Assembly: GCA_905214325.1 (NCBI GenBank)
Contig: CAJMLT010000026.1
Span: forward strand, 1 to 19,742
From: an uncultured bacterium
GTDB taxonomy: Bacteria > Actinomycetota > Coriobacteriia > Coriobacteriales > Eggerthellaceae
Direction: 5' to 3'
DNA length: 19,742 nt
The position numbers were made by a program, and so were the translations under genes. Numbering within the stretch: position 1 is the first letter of the stretch; every line of letters begins with the position of its first letter. Shown piece after piece: positions 14,696 through 19,742 of this stretch. The notes beneath the pieces were generated by a model. It worked only from the letters and a program-made list of their open reading frames with translations. It searched no databases and was not told the DNA's origin.

Positions 14696-16969
14696 TCAAA
14701 GAAGACTCATCGGATCGATATCGAGCGCGACATGAACGTCTTTTCGTACCTTGCGCGAACGGAAATAGGGCAAAAGGCACGCCGAAAGGTCATCGGAAGG
14801 CGGAGCTTTGATGAGAAGATGATAGCGCCAAACCCCCTTCAAGCGCTCCAATACACAAGGTGTCGGAGGAAAGATCACCCAATTTTCGAAACCGCTCCGA
14901 TCGATGAGGTGCGATATATCACGAAACAATTCCCGCCCAAGCGCTTTCACCTCATCCTCGCGCGAACCCCAAACCAAAAGATTGGCCAGCCTGACGAAAG
15001 GAGGATATCCCAATTCCCTACGGCTTTCGTATTCCCCTGCAAGAAAGGCCCCCCGATCATAATGGGCAGCGGCACGGATGGCGGGTGCGTCGGCGGTATA
15101 AGTCTGTACGATAACCCCACCCCGCAACTCCCCACGCCCCGACCGCCCGGCGACCTGTTCGATAAGGTCGAATGTTCTTTCCGCGCTTCGGAAATCGGGA
15201 AGTCGCAACATAGTATCGGCATTGATGACACCGACTAGGGTCACCTCGTCGAAATCGAGTCCCTTGGCTATCATCTGGGTTCCCAACAAAACGGCAGCAT
15301 CCGCTGTAGCGAATTTTTCCAGCAACCGCTGATGGGATCCCTTGCGGGAGGTGGCATCGGCGTCCATTCGGATGATGTCACAGGGGTGTCCTTCCAAGAG
15401 CACCCTGAGTTCGGCTTCCACCCGCTGCGTCCCAGCACCGAAACGCTTCAGATAAGGACTTCCGCATTCGGGGCAAACCGGATAGACACCCTGTTCGTAC
15501 CCGCAGTGATGGCAAACCAAACGCCCCCCTTGCTCGTGATAGGTGAGCGAAGTCGAACACGACTCACAGGTGGGAACGAAACCGCAATCACGGCAGAGCA
15601 GAAACTGCGCGAAACCACGTTGATTGAGAAGAAGAACCGCCTTCTGCCCTTTATCGATCGTTTCGATGAGGGCTTCTCGAAGACTACGGGAAAACATCTG
15701 CCGATTGCCGGATCCGAATTCCCGACTCATATCCACCACATGAATTTCAGGAAGGGGCTTACCGTTGGCCCGATGATTCATGCAGACCCGATGCCAGGTG
15801 TCATCCGTCTCGCAACGATGGAGCGCCTCTATCGAGGGCGTGGCCGAACCGAGAACAAGGGTAGCTCCCTGCTCCCGAACCAACCACCGTGCAACATCGC
15901 GCGTCACATAACGGGGTGCCTGATCCTGCTTGTAGCTACTCTCATGCTCCTCATCGATGATCACGATACCCACATCTTCGAGCGGAGCAAACAGCGCGCT
16001 GCGGGCACCCACGACGACCCGCGCATCGCCGGAGCGGATGAAGTCCCACTGATCGAAACGCTCCCCTTTACTCATGCGGGAATGAAGAACAGCCACCTTG
16101 TCGCCGAAACGCCCCCTGAAACGGGCTACCGTCTGAGGCGTAAGAGAGATTTCAGGAACGAGAACTATGGCGTTGCGCCCCTGCTCGAGAACCTTTTCGA
16201 TGGCGCACAGGTACACCTCCGTCTTACCTGACCCCGTCACTCCGTCCAAAACAACCACTCCGCCGTTACGGAGGGAGTCGACTTCTTCGATCACCTCACA
16301 CGCCCGCTGCTGTTCATCGGTCAAACGGGGACGAGGGCGAATACGCGAAGAAAACGCCTCGCTCGTATCCTGTGCGGCACGAAACCTCCTCCGCGACTCG
16401 ATACGCACGATGCCCTTTTTCTCGAGTGTCTGCAAAACGGCATTGACCGACCCATATTCGGCGGTCAGCTCCGCAACACGCAGATCTCCCTGTTCGAGTG
16501 CGGCTAAAACGGTGATCTGTTTGACGGCCGATTTGCGCGGTACATAGTCATCGGCAGCGGCAAGACGCACAACCCAGCGATCGTCCACCTTCTGTGTCAC
16601 GGGTCGGGTGAGCTCCCAACGCCCATCGACACGCTCGACGCGGGCAACTCCTCCCGGCGGCGTGAAAAGACGAACGCACGACGATAGTGGAGCCACATAA
16701 CGATCGGCGAGAAACCGTGCGCAACGGGCGCCGACCGGCGTGAAATAAGGCTCGGAGAGCACCTGCTTTATCTCTTTGAGAGAATCCCCCTCGGAAGAAG
16801 ACTCCGCCACACCGATATCCATAACGAAACCAACGACATCACGATGGCCGAAGGGGACCAAGACGGTAGAACCCACCCGCAACACACTATCCGTTTCAGG
16901 CACACGATAGGAATAGGCTTTATCGAGCGATTGGGTGGGGATATCTAAGACGACCGAGGCTATTCTCAT
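14696..16969 (-). CDS. priA: PriA, primosomal protein N' (replication restart helicase)
   Basis: 757 residues. The N-terminal DNA-binding domain (MRIASVVLDIPTQSLDKAYS) is typical of PriA. The helicase core has Walker A GVTGSGKT (243-250), motif II DEEH (339-342), LGSATPS (373-379) and later GTQMIAKGLDF and VAGRSGRG. The zinc-binding insert is complete with eight cysteines (459, 462, 468, 471, 486, 489, 499, 502). PriA recognises stalled forks and reloads DnaB. Many actinobacterial PriA proteins lack helicase motifs or cysteines, but here both sets look intact. The ATG overlaps the metK TGA as ATGA, so the pair is translationally coupled. No terminator is seen before the rpoD promoter region. 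Confidence 0.96.
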   Translation of the reverse strand: MRIASVVLDIPTQSLDKAYSYRVPETDSVLRVGSTVLVPFGHRDVVGFVMDIGVAESSSEGDSLKEIKQVLSEPYFTPVGARCARFLADRYVAPLSSCVRLFTPPGGVARVERVDGRWELTRPVTQKVDDRWVVRLAAADDYVPRKSAVKQITVLAALEQGDLRVAELTAEYGSVNAVLQTLEKKGIVRIESRRRFRAAQDTSEAFSSRIRPRPRLTDEQQRACEVIEEVDSLRNGGVVVLDGVTGSGKTEVYLCAIEKVLEQGRNAIVLVPEISLTPQTVARFRGRFGDKVAVLHSRMSKGERFDQWDFIRSGDARVVVGARSALFAPLEDVGIVIIDEEHESSYKQDQAPRYVTRDVARWLVREQGATLVLGSATPSIEALHRCETDDTWHRVCMNHRANGKPLPEIHVVDMSREFGSGNRQMFSRSLREALIETIDKGQKAVLLLNQRGFAQFLLCRDCGFVPTCESCSTSLTYHEQGGRLVCHHCGYEQGVYPVCPECGSPYLKRFGAGTQRVEAELRVLLEGHPCDIIRMDADATSRKGSHQRLLEKFATADAAVLLGTQMIAKGLDFDEVTLVGVINADTMLRLPDFRSAERTFDLIEQVAGRSGRGELRGGVIVQTYTADAPAIRAAAHYDRGAFLAGEYESRRELGYPPFVRLANLLVWGSREDEVKALGRELFRDISHLIDRSGFENWVIFPPTPCVLERLKGVWRYHLLIKAPPSDDLSACLLPYFRSRKVRKDVHVALDIDPMSLL

Positions 16970-18237
16970 GAAACCGCTGCAACGATACGCTTCACCGCGG
17001 ACTGCAGAAGAGCGACCTTATCCGTTTTCTCCCACGTGAATTCGGGCAACTCGCGACCGAAATGACCATAGGAAGCGGTTTTGCGATAAATCGGGCGACG
17101 AAGATCGAGCGATGCGATGATGGCCGCCGGGCGCAGGTCGAATACTTCCGATATGGCCTGTTCGATGATGACGGGATCGACGACATGGGTTCCGAACGTC
17201 TCGACCATGACCGAAACCGGGCGGGCCACACCGATCGCATACGCGATCTGGATCTCGCAGCGCTTGGCCAAACCGGCGGCGACGACGTTTTTGGCGACCC
17301 AACGGGCGGCGTAGGCGGCAGAGCGATCAACCTTCGTGCAATCCTTGCCGGAGAAGGCTCCCCCGCCGTGACGACCCATGCCGCCATAGGTATCGACGAT
17401 GATCTTGCGACCCGTCAAGCCGGCATCCCCCATAGGACCACCGACGACGAAGCGCCCCGTGGGATTGATGAACATTTCGGCGTCCTGGTAACTCAGGTGC
17501 ATCTTCTCGAAAACGGGGCGGATGACCTCGTTGCGAAGACCTTCCTCGAGGCTCTCTCTCGACACCTCTTCGGAATGCTGGGTGGAAATGACGATCTTCT
17601 CCACCGCGACCGGTTCGTCATCGACGTAACGAACGCTCACCTGGGTTTTGCCGTCGGGACGGAGACAGGGCAATATCCCTTCCTTGCGCACCTGAGCCAA
17701 ACGCTCCGCGAGACGATGGGCGAGATAGATAGGCAAAGGCATAAGGGTGGGCGTTTCGTCACAGGCATAACCGAACATCATGCCCTGATCACCCGCACCC
17801 GTACGGGAGAGCACATCGTCCGCCGCCCCCTGCTGAGCTTCCCACGAGGTGTCGACTCCCAAGGCGATATCGGGCGATTGTTCGTGAATGGCATTGAGCA
17901 CGCCGCACGTTGACCCATCGAACCCGTATTTCGCGCGATCATAGCCGATATCGGAAAGAACATCGCGAACGATGGAAGGCACATCCACATACGCCTGCGT
18001 CCGAATCTCACCGGTAACCAGAATCAGACCCGTTGTCGCCACGGTCTCACATGCGCAGCGAACCTGCGAAGGATCTGCGGGTTTCCCACTGGGGGACACG
18101 TATCCCTGCTTCGCGAGGGCTATTTCCTTTTCCAGAATGGCATCGAGAACGGCATCGGATATCTGGTCACACACCTTATCGGGGTGGCCTTCCGTCACCG
18201 ATTCACTGGTGAACAGATATGAACGGGGGGTGGTCAT
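16966..18237 (-). CDS. metK: MetK, S-adenosylmethionine synthetase
   Basis: 423 residues, longer than the usual 380-400. It makes S-adenosylmethionine from methionine and ATP. Signature motifs are SESVTEGHPDKVCDQISDAV (11-30; His 18 of the ATP site), GAGDQGMMFGY (147-157) and GGGAFSGKD (291-299). The extra length sits mostly at about residues 40-58 (ALAKQGYVSPSGKPADPSQ), before the conserved CETVATTG, where typical MetK has a short QDP-like turn. AGGAG lies 9 bases before ATG 18237. The product supplies the methyl donor for the nearby RlmKL and the cofactor for the radical SAM gene upstream, though this need not imply co-regulation. No SAM riboswitch is apparent in the 100-base upstream gap. 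Confidence 0.96.
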   Translation of the reverse strand: MTTPRSYLFTSESVTEGHPDKVCDQISDAVLDAILEKEIALAKQGYVSPSGKPADPSQVRCACETVATTGLILVTGEIRTQAYVDVPSIVRDVLSDIGYDRAKYGFDGSTCGVLNAIHEQSPDIALGVDTSWEAQQGAADDVLSRTGAGDQGMMFGYACDETPTLMPLPIYLAHRLAERLAQVRKEGILPCLRPDGKTQVSVRYVDDEPVAVEKIVISTQHSEEVSRESLEEGLRNEVIRPVFEKMHLSYQDAEMFINPTGRFVVGGPMGDAGLTGRKIIVDTYGGMGRHGGGAFSGKDCTKVDRSAAYAARWVAKNVVAAGLAKRCEIQIAYAIGVARPVSVMVETFGTHVVDPVIIEQAISEVFDLRPAAIIASLDLRRPIYRKTASYGHFGRELPEFTWEKTDKVALLQSAVKRIVAAVS

Positions 18238-18281
18238 GAAAGCACGCTCCTAAGCACCAAAGCTCATGTTTATCGTAGGTA

Positions 18282-18290
18282 AATGTATCA
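18282..18290 (-). promoter_or_regulatory. Candidate extended -10 of the metK promoter
   Basis: On the minus strand TGATACATT (18282-18290) resembles an extended -10 (TGnTAnnnT), about 45 bases before the metK ATG. No strong -35 accompanies it, so this is a tentative call. Confidence 0.3.
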
Positions 18291-18303
18291 CACCTATCCG
18301 CTT

Positions 18304-18339
18304 CGAAAAGCAAAGAGGACGCAAGAGGAACATCCCTCT
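18304..18339 (-). terminator. Weak terminator after the radical SAM gene
   Basis: On the minus strand AGAGG (18335-18339) can pair with CCTCT (18324-18328), with T-rich sequence TTGCGTCCTCTTTGCTTTT after it. The last 17 bases of that tail are an exact repeat of 8109-8125. The stem is short and overlaps the stop codon of the gene, so termination is probable but weak. Confidence 0.35.
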
Positions 18340-19742
18340 ACTTTTTCCCCAGACGTTCGTACTTGCTCACGTCGGAGGGCGCAGCACCCTGATGCTCCTC
18401 GGCACGCTTGGCGGCCTGAGAATCTTCGGGGTTCTTCCATAGCTTGTCGGATACGGGAATCCATGCCTCGGCGCGCTCGGTGCATTTCGCACAAAGATCG
18501 GCAGCCGGTTCCTCGCATTGTAGGTCGGTCGACACGGCTCCCGTCTCCTCCACCATTTCCGCAAGCTTGCCCGGGTTGTCGAGAATAGGACAGGGACGTA
18601 AAAGGTTATCATTGAAAGGCTGATTGTTGTAGTAGGCCATGAAAATAGGTGAGCGCAAAGCATCCAACAAAGAGCAGTCGTGGATGTTGACGTTGGCATA
18701 ATGGGCGAACACGCACGGCTCGACATCGCCGGCGGCGTTGATATGCAGGTAGCGGCGCCCACCCGCGATGCATCCTCCGACGAATTCGGCATCGTTCCAG
18801 AAATCAAGCGTGAACAGCGGCTTCACTTCGCGCATCTCACGCACGAAATGATAGAGGTGTTCGCGCTGTTCGCTCGTGGCCATCAGTGAAGTAGGGGCAT
18901 CGACCCCGATGGGCATGTAGGAAAATATCCAACAGAACAACGCCCCCTGATCGACCATCCAGTCGAAGAATTCTTCGGAAGCGATCGAATCGGCGTTTTC
19001 GCTGGTGTAGCAACACGACACTCCGAAGGGTAACCCGTGCTTCTTCAGCAGGGTCATGGCGTTGCAGATCTTCCGATACGTACCCGCACCACGCCTCGAA
19101 TCGGTAGCCTCTTCGAATCCTTCGACGCTGATCGAGGGGATGAAATTCTTCACGCGAATCATGTTCTGACAGAATTCCTCATCGATCAGCGTGGCGTTGG
19201 TGAAGCAGAGAAACGCGCAGTCGGGATAGCGCTCGCACAGGGTGATGATGTCCTTCTTGCGGACGAGGGGTTCTCCGCCCGTATAGATGTAGACATGAAC
19301 ACCCAGATCACGTCCCTGTCGGATGATGGAATCTATGTCGTCAAGCGAAAGGTTGAGGTTATGACCGTATTCGGCCGCCCAGCAACCCGTGCAGTTCAGA
19401 TTACAGGCACTGGTGGGATCGAGGAGAACCGCCCAGGGAATATTGCACTGATATTTTTCGCGATTGGCTTCCTGAACGGGCCACGCCAAGAGGTTGGCAT
19501 CGATAGCGAAAGTCTCTATCAGGTCGTTGCGCACCTCGGGATTGAGCTCCATGGCCTTCATGATGAGCTGGTACCAATTGTTTTCCTGCTCGATAGCCCC
19601 CTTGATGGCCTTACGCTGAGAGCCGAAAAGGTCTTCCGGAACAACCTTGTCCAGAAGACCCATGACCTTCGAGGTATTATGCTGCGGATCCTGCATCAGA
19701 TAGTCAAGAACCTTCACCATGGCGGCACGCTTGACGTGAGTT
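18338..19742 (-). CDS. Radical SAM protein with SPASM-like C-terminal cysteines (probably continues past the window)
   Basis: At least 460 residues. The radical SAM cluster motif CNLNCTGC (Cys 106, 110, 113 counted from ATG 19720) is followed by YIYTGGEP (145-151, SAM-binding). The C-terminal part has scattered cysteines (GGCIAGG, EPCVFAHY, LRPCP, CEEPAADLCAKC), resembling auxiliary iron-sulfur cluster ligands of SPASM-type proteins. The N-terminal 90 residues (VLDYLMQDPQHNTSKVMGLL) form a helical domain of unknown role. ATG 19720 has no Shine-Dalgarno, and the frame stays open to the window edge (THVKRAA before it), so the true start is probably outside. Substrate unknown; COG0535-like peptide or cofactor modification is the general expectation. 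Confidence 0.87.
   Translation of the reverse strand, partial: THVKRAAMVKVLDYLMQDPQHNTSKVMGLLDKVVPEDLFGSQRKAIKGAIEQENNWYQLIMKAMELNPEVRNDLIETFAIDANLLAWPVQEANREKYQCNIPWAVLLDPTSACNLNCTGCWAAEYGHNLNLSLDDIDSIIRQGRDLGVHVYIYTGGEPLVRKKDIITLCERYPDCAFLCFTNATLIDEEFCQNMIRVKNFIPSISVEGFEEATDSRRGAGTYRKICNAMTLLKKHGLPFGVSCCYTSENADSIASEEFFDWMVDQGALFCWIFSYMPIGVDAPTSLMATSEQREHLYHFVREMREVKPLFTLDFWNDAEFVGGCIAGGRRYLHINAAGDVEPCVFAHYANVNIHDCSLLDALRSPIFMAYYNNQPFNDNLLRPCPILDNPGKLAEMVEETGAVSTDLQCEEPAADLCAKCTERAEAWIPVSDKLWKNPEDSQAAKRAEEHQGAAPSDVSKYERLGKK

Noticed and set aside
18238..18337. SAM riboswitch upstream of metK
   Set aside because: The gap is only 100 bases and shows none of the paired elements expected of SAM-I or other SAM riboswitches.
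1..19742. CRISPR array, insertion sequence, prophage or defence island
   Set aside because: No regular repeat-spacer structure, transposase, integrase or phage-like protein was seen; all convincing genes are metabolic, regulatory or housekeeping.

Overview
The window looks like chromosomal DNA of an anaerobic, Eggerthellaceae/Coriobacteriia-like actinobacterium, probably from an assembled draft genome or metagenome bin. This is an inference from gene content and protein style: a caiA-fixABCX module, a Lys/Ala/acid-rich N-terminus on RpoD, and a metK-priA pair. Genus is not resolved. The draft origin is supported by an exact Illumina P7 adapter at 7034-7057, so the join between the left part (1-7033) and the right part (7058-19742) is suspect.

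Left part (1-6872): a flavin-based acyl-CoA module. On the minus strand, a CaiA-like acyl-CoA dehydrogenase (ACD1) is followed by fixA, fixB, fixC and fixX, then a strong terminator, then the start of a LysR-family regulator cut by the window edge. A second acyl-CoA dehydrogenase (ACD2) runs divergently on the plus strand and ends in a perfect terminator. The 469-bp region between the two dehydrogenases holds two nested inverted repeats sharing one centre. The inner pair contains LysR-type ATAG-N7-CTAT boxes. Together the genes suggest LysR-controlled transfer of electrons between acyl-CoA/enoyl-CoA pairs, an ETF (FixAB) and a membrane-side ETF:quinone oxidoreductase (FixC) with its ferredoxin-like partner (FixX). 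The two dehydrogenases carry their catalytic glutamate at different structural positions.

Middle part (7034-10730): a metallo-beta-lactamase-fold hydrolase whose 3' end is replaced by adapter; a CAT-anticodon tRNA with a tightly divergent DEAD-box helicase that may be leaderless; tRNA-Asn with promoter and terminator; and a PAP2-family membrane phosphatase whose best start may be a rare ATT codon.

Right part (10870-19742): housekeeping genes, all on the minus strand. In transcription order they are a radical SAM/SPASM-like protein (probably running past the window edge), metK overlapping priA by 4 bp, a 303-bp leader region, rpoD, and the fused 23S rRNA methyltransferase rlmKL.

I found no CRISPR array, insertion sequence, phage gene or clear defence system. 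The points most worth a second look are the adapter junction and the symmetric divergent promoter region.
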